Shown: piece after piece, positions 1 through 7,595 of the stretch
Layout of the letters: each line of letters opens with the position of its first letter
How positions within the stretch are numbered: the first letter of the stretch is position 1
Assembly (NCBI GenBank): GCA_041300525.1
Contig: JBGLNJ010000001.1
Coordinates: forward strand, 4,278,001-4,342,000
Direction: 5' to 3'
Origin: JBGLNJ01 sp041300525
GTDB taxonomy: Bacteria > Chloroflexota > Anaerolineae > Fen-1058
DNA length: 64,000 bases
Made by a program: the position numbers and the translations under genes
Notes under the pieces: generated by a model
Seen by the model: the letters and a program-made list of their open reading frames with translations, nothing else
What the model was told of the DNA's origin: nothing
The model's database searches: none

Positions 1-42
1 AGCATCGTCTGTTGGTGCGTCTAAATTCGCTCCATTCGTGAG

Positions 43-399
43 GTGGCGGGTCTTGTGGGCGTGGAACCGACGCACGTGCGCTCGGTCGTGGGATTCTACA
101 CGCTGTTCTACGATCACCCCGTCGGCCAGCACGTCATCCAGGTGTGCGATGATTTGCCGTGCGCGCTGCGCGGCGCGGATCAGTTCGTGGATCACGTCTG
201 CCAGAAGCTGAACCTCGACCCGGACAAGGTTCGCCACGGCGGGCAGACGACGGACGACGGGCAGTTTACCGTCGAGACGGTGACGTGCATCGCCGGGTGT
301 CACCACGCGCCGCTGGCCCAGATAGACCAGGATTACTTTGAGAACCTGGACGAAAAGAAATTCGACGAGATCGTGACGCGGCTGAGGGATGGACATTGA
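43..399 (+). CDS. nuoE: NADH-quinone oxidoreductase subunit E (NuoE-like), N-terminally truncated
   Basis: Small [2Fe-2S] subunit of the peripheral NADH-oxidising arm of complex I. The thioredoxin-like fold is recognisable from the G-F-Y-T-L-F segment (residues 17-22 from the GTG at 43). The four cluster cysteines are present: C35-x4-C40 and C82-x3-C86. Family members are usually about 150-170 residues. Here homology begins only about six codons before the GTG, and an in-frame TAA lies at 22-24, so the N-terminal helical part is missing, through a frameshift or a joint at the contig edge. The TGA stop overlaps the ATG of the next gene by one base. nuoF follows about 1.1 kb downstream, interrupted by three accessory genes. 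Confidence 0.85.
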   Translation: MAGLVGVEPTHVRSVVGFYTLFYDHPVGQHVIQVCDDLPCALRGADQFVDHVCQKLNLDPDKVRHGGQTTDDGQFTVETVTCIAGCHHAPLAQIDQDYFENLDEKKFDEIVTRLRDGH

Positions 400-824
400 T
401 GACGCTGCGCTGCTTGACCGTTGACGACTATGACGCGATCCTGGCGCTGTGGCAGCACGCCGGGCTAGACACGATCCGTCCGCAGGGGCGCGACAGCCGC
501 GAGGCTTTTGCAGATCAGTTGGCGCGTGGGCAGGTCGTGCTGGGATTGGAAGACGCGGGCAGGCTCGTGGCGTGTGTCGTCATCACCGACGACACGCGCA
601 AGGGCTGGATCAACCGGCTGGCGGTAGAGCCGGACTATCGGCGGCAAGGATTGGCGGCGCGGCTCGTCGCCGAGGCAGAAAAAGAATTGAGAGCCAGGGG
701 CATCCAGATTATTGCCGCGCTCATCGAAAACGAGAACGCCGCTTCGTTGAGCCTGTTCCAGCACGAGGGGTACAAGACGGAGAACATTTACTACGTGAGC
801 AAGCGAGATGGGGAGAAAGTATGA
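399..824 (+). CDS. GNAT family N-acetyltransferase
   Basis: 141-residue single-domain GNAT protein, expected to move an acetyl group from acetyl-CoA to an unknown amine. The acetyl-CoA pyrophosphate-binding signature is visible as Y-R-R-Q-G-L-A near residue 76, after the W-I-N-R-L-A-V-E-P strand, and a typical N-E-N-A-A-S-L-S-L-F helix and C-terminal strand follow. The ATG at 399 overlaps the nuoE stop (TGATG), and the TGA at 822-824 overlaps the next ATG, so the gene is translationally coupled on both sides. It resembles RimI-type acetyltransferases, but the substrate cannot be read from sequence. Confidence 0.85.
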   Translation: MTLRCLTVDDYDAILALWQHAGLDTIRPQGRDSREAFADQLARGQVVLGLEDAGRLVACVVITDDTRKGWINRLAVEPDYRRQGLAARLVAEAEKELRARGIQIIAALIENENAASLSLFQHEGYKTENIYYVSKRDGEKV

Positions 825-1186
825 TGGAGACAAGCACGTATTCAGCGCAACAATTGACCGAAGAACTGGGGCGCGTGCGTGAGCAGTTAGTCACGTTGGA
901 ACAGCACGTGCGACCTCTTTTAACCGACGCAGCCGCACGCACCGAACATCCCTACGTCAGTAAAGTCCCCGGCGTCGTCGGCGGCGAACCGATCGTTGTG
1001 GGCACGCGCACACCGGTGCGAGCCATCGTGGAACGTTGGAAGTTTGGCGAATCGCCCGAGGTGATTCAGTCGCATTATCCGCACTTGCGTCTGGCGCACA
1101 TCTTTGACGCGCTAAGTTACTATGAAGACCATCGCCAAGAGATTGACCTATACATTGCTGAAAATCGCGTCGAGGTGGCCGAGTGA
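821..1186 (+). CDS. DUF433 domain antitoxin
   Basis: 121-residue protein with a DUF433 domain in its C-terminal half, marked by G-V-V-G-G-E-P-I-V-V-G-T-R-T-P-V and by the helix around P-H-L-R-L-A-H-I-F-D-A-L-S-Y-Y. DUF433 proteins are commonly antitoxins and transcriptional repressors in type II modules, with a winged-helix-like fold. The N-terminal half has a heptad-like helix (E-E-L-G-R-V-R-E-Q-L), a possible dimer coiled coil. The gene overlaps the downstream DUF5615 gene by four bases (GTGA), the usual antitoxin-toxin coupling. ATG codons at 821 and 824 are both possible starts. Confidence 0.85.
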   Translation: MMETSTYSAQQLTEELGRVREQLVTLEQHVRPLLTDAAARTEHPYVSKVPGVVGGEPIVVGTRTPVRAIVERWKFGESPEVIQSHYPHLRLAHIFDALSYYEDHRQEIDLYIAENRVEVAE

Positions 1187-1545
1187 CAAACGGCGAGCCG
1201 CAGGTGTTCATTACGCTCTATTTCGATGAGGACGTAGAGATCGAGATTCCGCTACGTTTGGCCGGGCGCGGTTGGGATGTAAGCTGGGCGCAGAAAGCAG
1301 GCACGCTACGCCGTTCAGATCAAGAACAATTGGCCCTGGCCGTTTCTCAGCGACGAGCGATTGTCACCCATAATCGCCGAGATTTTGAACGATTGCACGC
1401 CGAGTATTTGAGGGCCGGCTTGGCGCATTACGGCATCATCATTGCCAAGTTTCGCCCCAATCTTGGCGATGTGGTCAATCGGTTACTGGCTCTGTTAGAC
1501 AGCGTTACCGCAGACGAGATGATAAATCAGTTGAGGTATGTCTGA
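1183..1545 (+). CDS. DUF5615 PIN-like toxin
   Basis: 120-residue PIN-like protein of the DUF5615 (Mut7-C related) type, the usual partner of DUF433 antitoxins and a predicted RNase. Key acidic positions are visible: F-D-E-D near residues 14-17, R-S-D-Q-E-Q-L near 44, and T-H-N-R-R-D-F near 62-68, the spacing of the metal-binding acids in PIN folds. It starts at a GTG within the antitoxin stop. Its own TGA overlaps the nuoF ATG (TGATG), so the toxin-antitoxin pair is wedged into the nuo operon with no intergenic DNA. Confidence 0.85.
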   Translation: MTNGEPQVFITLYFDEDVEIEIPLRLAGRGWDVSWAQKAGTLRRSDQEQLALAVSQRRAIVTHNRRDFERLHAEYLRAGLAHYGIIIAKFRPNLGDVVNRLLALLDSVTADEMINQLRYV

Positions 1546-2792
1546 TGCGGATTCTCTTGCGTGACCTGGACATTCCCGACATCGGCCAGCTCGACGTGTA
1601 CGTCAAGCACGGCGGTTACGGCGCGCTGCGCCAGGCGCTCACGGCGATGAAGCCGGAACAAGTGATTGACGTGGTCAAGGCATCCGGCCTGCGCGGGCGC
1701 GGCGGCGCGGGCTTTCCCACCGGCGTCAAGTGGAGCTTTATCCCCAAGGATATTTTCCCGCGCTACGTCACCGTCAACGCGGACGAGTCCGAGCCGGGCA
1801 CGTTCAAGGATCGCCAGATCATTGAAAAGAATCCGCACCAGCTTGTCGAAGGCGCGGCGATTGCGGCGTATGCCGTCCGCGCGGAAAAGACGTACATTTA
1901 CTGTCGCGGCGAGTTTGCCCAACCGGCGCGCACGCTGCAAGCAGCGGTGGACGAGGCGTACCAGGCCGGCTACCTGGGCCACAATGTTTTCGGCAGTGGC
2001 ATCAACGTTGACATCGCCGTTCACCTGTGCGCGGGCGCCTATATCTGCGGCGAAGAGACGGCGCTGCTAGACTCGCTCGAAGGCAAGATCGGCCAGCCGC
2101 GTCTCCGCCCGCCGTTCCCGGCCACGGCGGGGCTGTACGGCAAGCCGACCGTCGTCAACAACGTCGAGACACTGGCGAATGTCCCGTTCATCATCACCCA
2201 CGGCGCGGACGCCTACAAGAAACTCGGGACGGAAAAATCGCCCGGCACGAAAATCGCTTGCCTGTCGGGCCACGTCAAGCGCCCCGGCAATTACGAGTTC
2301 GAGTTGGGCCAGATCACCTTCCGCGATTTGGTCTTTGGCGCGGATTACGGCCAGGGCTTGTTGCACGAGGGCGCTACGCTGAAGGCTATCCTGCCGTCGG
2401 GCGCGTCGTCGGTGCTGCTGGGCGCAGACAAGCTCGACACGCCGCTGGATTACGAATCCGTCGCCGCGACCGGCTCGATGTTGGGCAGCGCGTCCGTCAT
2501 CGTGTTGGACTCGACGACCGACATTGTGTGGGCGATGCACAAGGCGATCAAATTCTTTAAGCACGAGTCGTGCGGCAAGTGTACGCCCTGCCGCGAAGGC
2601 ACGTTCTGGCTGCTGCGCATTTACGAGCGGCTGCTTCACAGCCAGGGCACGCAAGCCGATATTGATTTGCTCGATAGCGTGGCCGGCCAGGTGCAGAACA
2701 AGTGCTTTTGCCTGCTGGGCGAGTTTTCCATCGCGCCGGTGCAGTCGTCCCTCAAGCTGTTCCGGGACGAGTATCTGGCGAAGGTGCGGTAG
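1545..2792 (+). CDS. nuoF: NADH-quinone oxidoreductase subunit F
   Basis: 415-residue flavoprotein subunit that oxidises NADH through FMN and passes electrons to an N3-type [4Fe-4S] cluster. The FMN/NADH glycine-rich loop G-R-G-G-A-G-F-P-T-G is at residues 51-60, followed by N-A-D-E-S-E-P-G-T-F. The C-G-E-E-T-A-L-L motif is near 167, the cluster ligands C-G-K-C-T-P-C are near 345, and a fourth cysteine lies in N-K-C-F-C near 387. Length matches the family. nuoG would be expected next but is absent; an AbiEii-type module follows instead. The start overlaps the toxin stop. Confidence 0.95.
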   Translation: MRILLRDLDIPDIGQLDVYVKHGGYGALRQALTAMKPEQVIDVVKASGLRGRGGAGFPTGVKWSFIPKDIFPRYVTVNADESEPGTFKDRQIIEKNPHQLVEGAAIAAYAVRAEKTYIYCRGEFAQPARTLQAAVDEAYQAGYLGHNVFGSGINVDIAVHLCAGAYICGEETALLDSLEGKIGQPRLRPPFPATAGLYGKPTVVNNVETLANVPFIITHGADAYKKLGTEKSPGTKIACLSGHVKRPGNYEFELGQITFRDLVFGADYGQGLLHEGATLKAILPSGASSVLLGADKLDTPLDYESVAATGSMLGSASVIVLDSTTDIVWAMHKAIKFFKHESCGKCTPCREGTFWLLRIYERLLHSQGTQADIDLLDSVAGQVQNKCFCLLGEFSIAPVQSSLKLFRDEYLAKVR

Positions 2793-2840
2793 GGGCGATC
2801 CCTTGTGGTCGCCCGCAGACGGCAAGAGGCAAGATGCAAG
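2793..2840 (+). repeat. Short intergenic repeats: GGGCGA/TCGCCC hairpin plus AAGAGGCAAGATGCAAG unit
   Basis: Directly after the nuoF stop are an inverted repeat GGGCGA (2793-2798) and TCGCCC (2809-2814). They are followed by a GCAAGAGGCAAGATGCAAG unit whose ATG (2834) is the start codon of the next gene. A similar unit occurs inverted at 37367-37417. The unit looks like a dispersed intergenic repeat rather than gene-specific sequence. Confidence 0.55.
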
Positions 2841-3136
2841 AGAACAAGACGCGGCCCTATTTCATCTGGAACGCCGATCTGACCGAAGACGATGTGCGGC
2901 AGATTCTTGCCAGCGGCAGCAACTATTCGCGCGCGCAGATGATGAGCACGATTCTGCACTATGCGCGCTTTCACGACATCTGGAAGTATCTGAGTGTATG
3001 CGATGTGCAAAAGCGGTTTTGGCAGATTCCGTGGCGCGATGTGGAACTGCGCGACTATTGGAAGTGGGCTTTGACCTTGTGGGGGTATCCACCGGATGAA
3101 TGTGCTGACCCCATTGCAGCGCGATTTTCTGTATAG
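2834..3136 (+). CDS. Small partner of an AbiEii-like nucleotidyltransferase
   Basis: 100-residue protein with no catalytic motif that I recognise. It starts R-P-Y-F-I-W-N-A-D-L, a pattern seen in small proteins encoded just upstream of AbiEii/DUF1814 nucleotidyltransferases, where they probably act as antitoxin. The C-terminal half is rich in Trp and Tyr (R-D-Y-W-K-W-A-L-T-L-W-G-Y). The 3' end overlaps the next gene by 41 bases in another frame, which supports coupling. The start codon lies inside a dispersed repeat and has no clear ribosome binding site, so the true start could be elsewhere. The antitoxin role is inferred from position. Confidence 0.6.
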   Translation: MQENKTRPYFIWNADLTEDDVRQILASGSNYSRAQMMSTILHYARFHDIWKYLSVCDVQKRFWQIPWRDVELRDYWKWALTLWGYPPDECADPIAARFSV

Positions 3137-3770
3137 CTTTTTCGCTCAACCGGCGTCGGTCCCGTTTGCGTTGGCCGGAGGCACGGCTCTGGCAGGATTT
3201 CATCTTCACCACAGAGTGAGTGATGATGTTGACCTGTTTGCCGTTGCGCCGTTGCGCGATGAAGAGTTCAAGTATTGTGAGGCGCTGGACTTGGGGCGGC
3301 GGGCTGCGCTGGCGGTGGGATTGAGCATCGGAGCAATATGCGAACATCGAGAACCGACTATGTTGTTTCACCAAGTCTTTTTGGCGCGCGGTGATGAACC
3401 TCAACTGAAAGTTGACATGGTGCGTGACCCTGGCCCTCTCTTTGGCGAGGTGCTGAACTGTGATGGTATTCAAGTATACTCGACGCTTGATATCGCCGTG
3501 AGCAAAGTGACGGCTATCCTGGGACGAATGGCAGCCCGCGATTATGTGGATTTGTATTTTCTGCTTCACGCCGGCTTTGAGTTTGAGCGGCTCTTGGAGT
3601 TTGCGAAGCAAAAAGATTTGGGCCTGAACGAGTTCTATCTCGGACTGGCTGTTGGAGGCGCAACGCTGATCTGGGGAAAGGAGGACAAGTACCTTATCTA
3701 TCTCATGGTCTCGAGGGGGGACGACGATAAAGGGGCCAAGATCGGTGTCGTCTGCATCATCTCTGATTAA
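3096..3770 (+). CDS. AbiEii-family nucleotidyltransferase (toxin-like)
   Basis: 224-residue minimal nucleotidyltransferase of the AbiEii/DUF1814 family. The active-site block is clear: L-A-G-G-T-A-L-A near residues 26-33 and S-D-D-V-D-L-F near 41-47, matching G-G-T-A-L ... R-x-S-x-D-(I/L)-D. A third acidic position is likely in L-K-V-D-M-V-R, and R-D-Y-V-D-L-Y-F-L follows near 147. Relatives such as AbiEii and MenT transfer nucleotides and act as growth inhibitors or in phage defence; the target here is unknown. The last ~20 residues look unlike the family, so the C terminus may be frameshifted. Confidence 0.8.
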   Translation: MNVLTPLQRDFLYSFFAQPASVPFALAGGTALAGFHLHHRVSDDVDLFAVAPLRDEEFKYCEALDLGRRAALAVGLSIGAICEHREPTMLFHQVFLARGDEPQLKVDMVRDPGPLFGEVLNCDGIQVYSTLDIAVSKVTAILGRMAARDYVDLYFLLHAGFEFERLLEFAKQKDLGLNEFYLGLAVGGATLIWGKEDKYLIYLMVSRGDDDKGAKIGVVCIISD

Positions 3771-3823
3771 GTGGCAGCCCGGCCAGCAGCCAGGTTGCGC
3801 TCAAACCATACAGGAGAAGAAAC

Positions 3824-5359
3824 ATGCGTTGTTCATCGAAACATATCCCGCTTTCGTTTTTGGCAATCGCTTTGTTGGTCGTCGTGTCGCTCGCATGCAG
3901 CCCGACGGGCGCGCTGCCCGGCGGCTCGCAGACCCAGCCCACTCAGCCGCCCGCTGCGCAGGCGACCTCGCCGGGCGGGCAGCCTACGTCACCGCCCGCG
4001 TCCAAACCGACCGTCGCGGCGACCAAGCCGGCGGCCGCAGCGGCCAAGTTTGCCAGCGCCGACGAACTGAACAGCTATCGCCTCAAAATGTCCATGTGGT
4101 TCAAAGAAGGCGACAAAAAGCAAGGCCCAACGGTCACGACGATTGAGGCCGTCAAGCAGCCCCCGGCCAAACATACGGCCATGGGCCAGATCGAAATCAT
4201 CACGATTGGCAGTGATACCTGGACCAAAATCGGCGGCAAGTGGATCAAGCAGCCGCCGCCCGATCAGAATGCCAACGCGGGCCTGTCGGCAGAGATGATG
4301 CGGCAAATACAGGACAAGTTCACCTACAAAGAATTGGGCAAAGAGACGGTGAATGGTGTCTCGTGCAAGCACTACTCTTATAGTGGTCAGGCCACCGTGA
4401 CCATTCCTGAGGGCATGAAGGGCGAAGCCACGGTCAGCGGCAAGGGCGAAATGTGGGTGGCCGATCAAAGTGGGCTGCTGCCCGTCATCATCCGCGACAA
4501 GGGCGATATGGACATGACCATCGCGCTGGCCCAACCGCTCCCGAACGGCAAAAAAGAAATGACGCTGTCCATGTACATCGAGACTGAGCTGACCGACATT
4601 AACACGCCGATCACGATCAAGCCGCCGGAAGGGGCCGAGCCTATGCCGGGCGGGCCTGCCACGCCGTCCGTCAAAACGCCCCCCGCCCCCAAAGCGACTG
4701 CGCCGAGCGCCCAGCAGCCCACGCCAGTTGCATCCCAAGGGCAACCGACAGCAGTTCCATCGGGCAAGACTGCGAGTTTCACGATCACGGGCACGGACGT
4801 GATCTATCTTGCCGGGCGTGACGACGTCCAGATTCCGCCGCTCGATGCCGAGGACGAGACGTTCCCCATTCTGCGTTGCAGCGGCGATCTGCCCGAGACC
4901 TTCCCGGCATCCCTCGCCGTCAGCCCAGGAGCCAAGCTCACTTTCAAGGCGACCGGCGAAATGGACTTTTGGGGCGGCACAAGCCCAATGGGGCCAGACG
5001 GAGAAGCCGTGAGCGCCATTGACGCCCTGGGCGGCCTCAGCGGCTACAACGGGCCGCAAGGCGCGCTCGTGGGCGTGTTCCTGGATGGAGCCAACCCGAA
5101 GGACGAGTCCGCACCTGACGCTCTGGATATGGAGAGCCTCGGCACAGAGTTTGCCACACTCACGCCGGCGTTGGGACAGGTGTTTTTCATCGGGGATGGC
5201 CTGACCGGCACAGGCAGTGGGGCAGCCCAAACTTTTGTCGTGCCGGGCGGCGCGACTCGCTTGTTCCTGGGAATTGCGGACGGGAGCGGCTTTGGCGGCG
5301 CGCCAGGCTGCTATGGCGATAACATCGGCGCGTTTCAGGTGCAGGTCAACCTGCCGTGA
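3824..5359 (+). CDS. Two-domain lipoprotein (LppX-like domain plus PA-IL-like domain)
   Basis: 511-residue exported lipoprotein. The signal peptide ends in a lipobox V-S-L-A-C (Cys25), followed by a P/T/Q-rich linker. Residues about 75-270 form a domain with the layout of LppX/LprG/LolA-like lipid-carrier domains (G-S-D-T-W-T-K-I-G-G-K-W near 125 and the V-N-G-V-S-C-K-H-Y segment). A second P/A/T linker leads to a C-terminal ~190-residue beta-rich domain ending in L-F-L-G-I-A-D-G ... G-D-N-I-G-A-F-Q-V, which resembles PA-IL/LecA-type sugar-binding folds. The domain names are by pattern, not by alignment. An AGGAG-type site precedes the ATG. Confidence 0.7.
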   Translation: MRCSSKHIPLSFLAIALLVVVSLACSPTGALPGGSQTQPTQPPAAQATSPGGQPTSPPASKPTVAATKPAAAAAKFASADELNSYRLKMSMWFKEGDKKQGPTVTTIEAVKQPPAKHTAMGQIEIITIGSDTWTKIGGKWIKQPPPDQNANAGLSAEMMRQIQDKFTYKELGKETVNGVSCKHYSYSGQATVTIPEGMKGEATVSGKGEMWVADQSGLLPVIIRDKGDMDMTIALAQPLPNGKKEMTLSMYIETELTDINTPITIKPPEGAEPMPGGPATPSVKTPPAPKATAPSAQQPTPVASQGQPTAVPSGKTASFTITGTDVIYLAGRDDVQIPPLDAEDETFPILRCSGDLPETFPASLAVSPGAKLTFKATGEMDFWGGTSPMGPDGEAVSAIDALGGLSGYNGPQGALVGVFLDGANPKDESAPDALDMESLGTEFATLTPALGQVFFIGDGLTGTGSGAAQTFVVPGGATRLFLGIADGSGFGGAPGCYGDNIGAFQVQVNLP

Positions 5360-5437
5360 TCGTGATTGACACCCGCTGCGAACCGCCCTATAATAACAAG
5401 AGAAGCCGAGCCAACTTGCGCACAGGAGGTGATTCAA

Positions 5438-5668
5438 ATGGCGGAAGTCGAAGAAAAGAAACCACGGCGGATACGTGTTCCCTCGATGCCGAAAGAGGTC
5501 GTAGAGCACGCGCGCGCGGCCAACCGCGAGCGGCGCGCTGCGCTCAAGGCCCTTATCCCAGGGCCGTTCTGGGAACATCAGAAAGCGGCCAAGAAAGAAA
5601 CATTGTTGGCCCTGCGCAGCCTGATTGACGCGGCGCTGGCAGAGTTGGAAGAAAAGCCGGACAAGTGA
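5438..5668 (+). CDS. Small basic hypothetical protein
   Basis: 76-residue charged protein, helical throughout, with K/R-rich N terminus (E-E-K-K-P-R-R-I-R-V) and a C-terminal amphipathic helix (L-R-S-L-I-D-A-A-L-A-E-L). A strong AGGAGGTG ribosome binding site at 5424-5431 fixes the ATG at 5438. An intrinsic terminator follows 30 bases after the stop. I do not recognise the family; nucleic-acid binding is possible from composition only. Confidence 0.6.
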   Translation: MAEVEEKKPRRIRVPSMPKEVVEHARAANRERRAALKALIPGPFWEHQKAAKKETLLALRSLIDAALAELEEKPDK

Positions 5669-5700
5669 TCCGTCAATCCGTTATCAGTCACTCGGTCAAA

Positions 5701-5724
5701 AGGCGGGAGCATCTCCCGCCTTTT
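5701..5724 (+). terminator. Rho-independent terminator
   Basis: Perfect 9-bp stem AGGCGGGAG / CTCCCGCCT with a three-base CAT loop, followed by TTTT. It closes the small-gene transcript ending at 5668. Confidence 0.85.
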
Positions 5725-5803
5725 GCATTAGCGGGGACTTGGTACTTGCAAAGATTTGGATGTCTGGGATTTGCCGTGATACGCCCCCATTTGGCGGCAG
5801 CGT

Positions 5804-5830
5804 GTAGGACAAATTGGCAATTTGTCCTAC
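5804..5830. repeat. 27-bp palindrome, GTAGGACAA family
   Basis: Perfect inverted repeat GTAGGACAAATTG / CAATTTGTCCTAC around a single base. The same GTAGGACAAG-type palindrome recurs at 11945-11971, 11999-12025 and (as GTAGGGCAAG) 46269-46295. Apart from this and the terminator at 5701, the gene-free stretch 5669-5990 shows nothing I can identify. Confidence 0.85.
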
Positions 5831-5990
5831 ATTGGGGCAGACACCACGGCGACCCCCAGTGAGCCGAAGGCTTTCGCCGCTGGTGCAGGCGCATTGTAAG
5901 ATTACGGGTTATAATAGACGCACGGTTCAAAAGAGTCGAGATTGAACCGGAAACGAGGCCAGGAAGGCAGGCACTACATTGGAGGAGACA

Positions 5991-7160
5991 ATGATTGTGG
6001 AAATAGAACGCCCGCACGGCGACGTGGCGCTGTTCATTGATTGGGAGAACATCAAGAGCAGTTTGCAGACGCGCGGACGCGGACGGCCCAATCTTTCGGC
6101 GTTGCGGGACACGGCCGAGTCGTTCGGGCGGCTGGTGGTTTCGCGCGCCTACGCGGATTGGCAAGAGGGCTGGCACACGGACGACCCGCCCGCGTTGTAT
6201 TCGGCCGGCATTGATCCGGTGTACGTTCCCACGCGCAAGTTTGCGTCAGCCGATGGGTCCGACATGGTGCGCCGCAAGAACAGCGTGGACATCAAGCTCA
6301 CCGCCGAATGTTTAGAGGTGTGCCACCAGTTCCCTAACATTGACACGTTCGTGCTCGTGTCGGGTGACGGCGACTTTGTCCATCTGGTCAATACCTTGCG
6401 GCCCTATGGCAAGCACGTCGTGGCGATTGGCGTGTCGTGGTCCACCAACGCCCGGCTCAGCCAGGTGGTGGACGAGTTTCTCTACTATGACCGTGACGTG
6501 GCGCCCTACCGGCCGGTCGCGGCGGCGGCGCCTGTCCCGGCGGCGCAGGCCGACGAGTTGGAGCGCGCGTTCCGCCTGGTGACCGAGATCTTGCACGATT
6601 CGCGCTTGCCGGGGCGCGGCTTGCTTTCGTGGGTCAAGCACGAGATGATCAAGCGGATGCGCGGTTTCGATCAGAGCCGTTTCGGGTTCGCGCAGTTCAA
6701 GCAGTTCATGGAAGGGGCCGAGCGGCGCGGGCTATTGCAGATCGAAACGCACGGCCTGGAAGATTGGGCCGTGCTGCCCGACGCGCCGCGCGACGCGCCG
6801 GTCGAGCGCGAGTCTGCGACGGAGCGCATGACGATCGAGGCCGCCGGGCCGGAATCGCTCGTGCGCCTCACTCGCTTTGCCGAGGACTTTTCGCACAAAC
6901 ACGACCACGTGGCGTTCAATTTTTTTGTGGACGGCATGATGGACGCGCGCGTGTTGCCGAATCTCACGCGGCCCCAGTTGGTGGATTTGGTGAACGACGC
7001 GATCCGTCAAAAGATTTTCGTGCGTCAAGAGCACCAGTGGCTGATGCGCAATACGGGCGAGACGGTGACGGTGCAGGCGCTCGTCCTCAACTGCGATCAC
7101 GCCGATGTGATCGGCGCGCTTTCGGCCAACCACGTCGCCGGCAACGGCAAACCCACCTGA
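5991..7160 (+). CDS. NYN-domain (PIN-like) protein with LOTUS-type C-terminal domain
   Basis: 389-residue protein. The N-terminal ~165 residues are a NYN (LabA/limkain-b1) domain of the PIN-like nuclease superfamily: A-L-F-I-D-W-E-N near residue 17 carries the first acid, D-I-K-L-T is mid-domain, and V-S-G-D-G-D-F near 118 carries the last acids. After a linker, E-L-E-R-A-F-R-L-V ... G-L-L-S-W-V-K onwards resembles an OST-HTH/LOTUS RNA-binding domain, and a second related module may follow from about residue 285. Predicted role is RNA binding or cleavage. GGAGGA four bases upstream of ATG 5991 decides the start over the upstream TTG at 5979. Confidence 0.8.
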   Translation: MIVEIERPHGDVALFIDWENIKSSLQTRGRGRPNLSALRDTAESFGRLVVSRAYADWQEGWHTDDPPALYSAGIDPVYVPTRKFASADGSDMVRRKNSVDIKLTAECLEVCHQFPNIDTFVLVSGDGDFVHLVNTLRPYGKHVVAIGVSWSTNARLSQVVDEFLYYDRDVAPYRPVAAAAPVPAAQADELERAFRLVTEILHDSRLPGRGLLSWVKHEMIKRMRGFDQSRFGFAQFKQFMEGAERRGLLQIETHGLEDWAVLPDAPRDAPVERESATERMTIEAAGPESLVRLTRFAEDFSHKHDHVAFNFFVDGMMDARVLPNLTRPQLVDLVNDAIRQKIFVRQEHQWLMRNTGETVTVQALVLNCDHADVIGALSANHVAGNGKPT

Positions 7161-7162
7161 GA

Positions 7163-7567
7163 CTAGGTCCAAGTTGACGGGGGAGCGTCTTGTCCAACAT
7201 GGAAAGAAAACGGTTCGACTCCATTCCTCCGGTCCTGTCGAAAGCCTGGGCGCTGCGGCGTTCGCGTTGGCGTAGATGTCGGCGTCGACGTGGGTGTTTG
7301 AGTCTTGGTGGACGTAGATGTCGGCGTAGACGTTTGAGTCTGGGTGGGTGTCGACGTGCGCGTCGGCGTAGGAGTTTGGGTCTTGGTGGGTGTAGATGTG
7401 GAAGTAGAAGTGGTCGGGGTTGGCGTATTCGGCGGTGTGCCCAATTCGTAAGGCAGGTAATCGATCAACTGATATTGTTGTGCCGCGCTCCAATGCTCGA
7501 ATATTCCCAGCCCGGCTGCTTGCGCCAATTGTAGATAATCGTCAGAGTGCGCGGGTGTATTGCCCAC
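7163..7567 (-). pseudogene. T/P-repeat secreted-protein fragment cut by the IS3 element
   Basis: The minus-strand frame starts at a GTG eight bases from the IS edge and reads a globular segment (S-D-D-Y-L-Q-L-A-Q-A-A-G-L-G-I-F) followed by about 60 residues of T-P-T-x repeats, typical of linkers in exported Chloroflexota proteins. It then runs into an unrelated basic tail and stops. There is no signal peptide, because the 5' part is separated by the insertion at 7575-9017. On the far side of the IS the frame can be read back to an ATG near 9045, but that extension is too short and basic to be certain. Best treated as an inactivated gene. Confidence 0.5.
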
Positions 7568-7595
7568 CCTGATTTGAGAAGAAATGGGGTGGAAA

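Noticed and set aside
3989..5578. 529-codon frame antisense to the lipoprotein gene
   Set aside because: Composition is that of a shadow frame. The plus-strand gene has a signal peptide, lipobox and domain structure.
7190..7534. R/G-rich plus-strand frame opposite the T/P repeats
   Set aside because: It is the complement of T-P-T repeat codons; the minus-strand reading is the typical exported linker.
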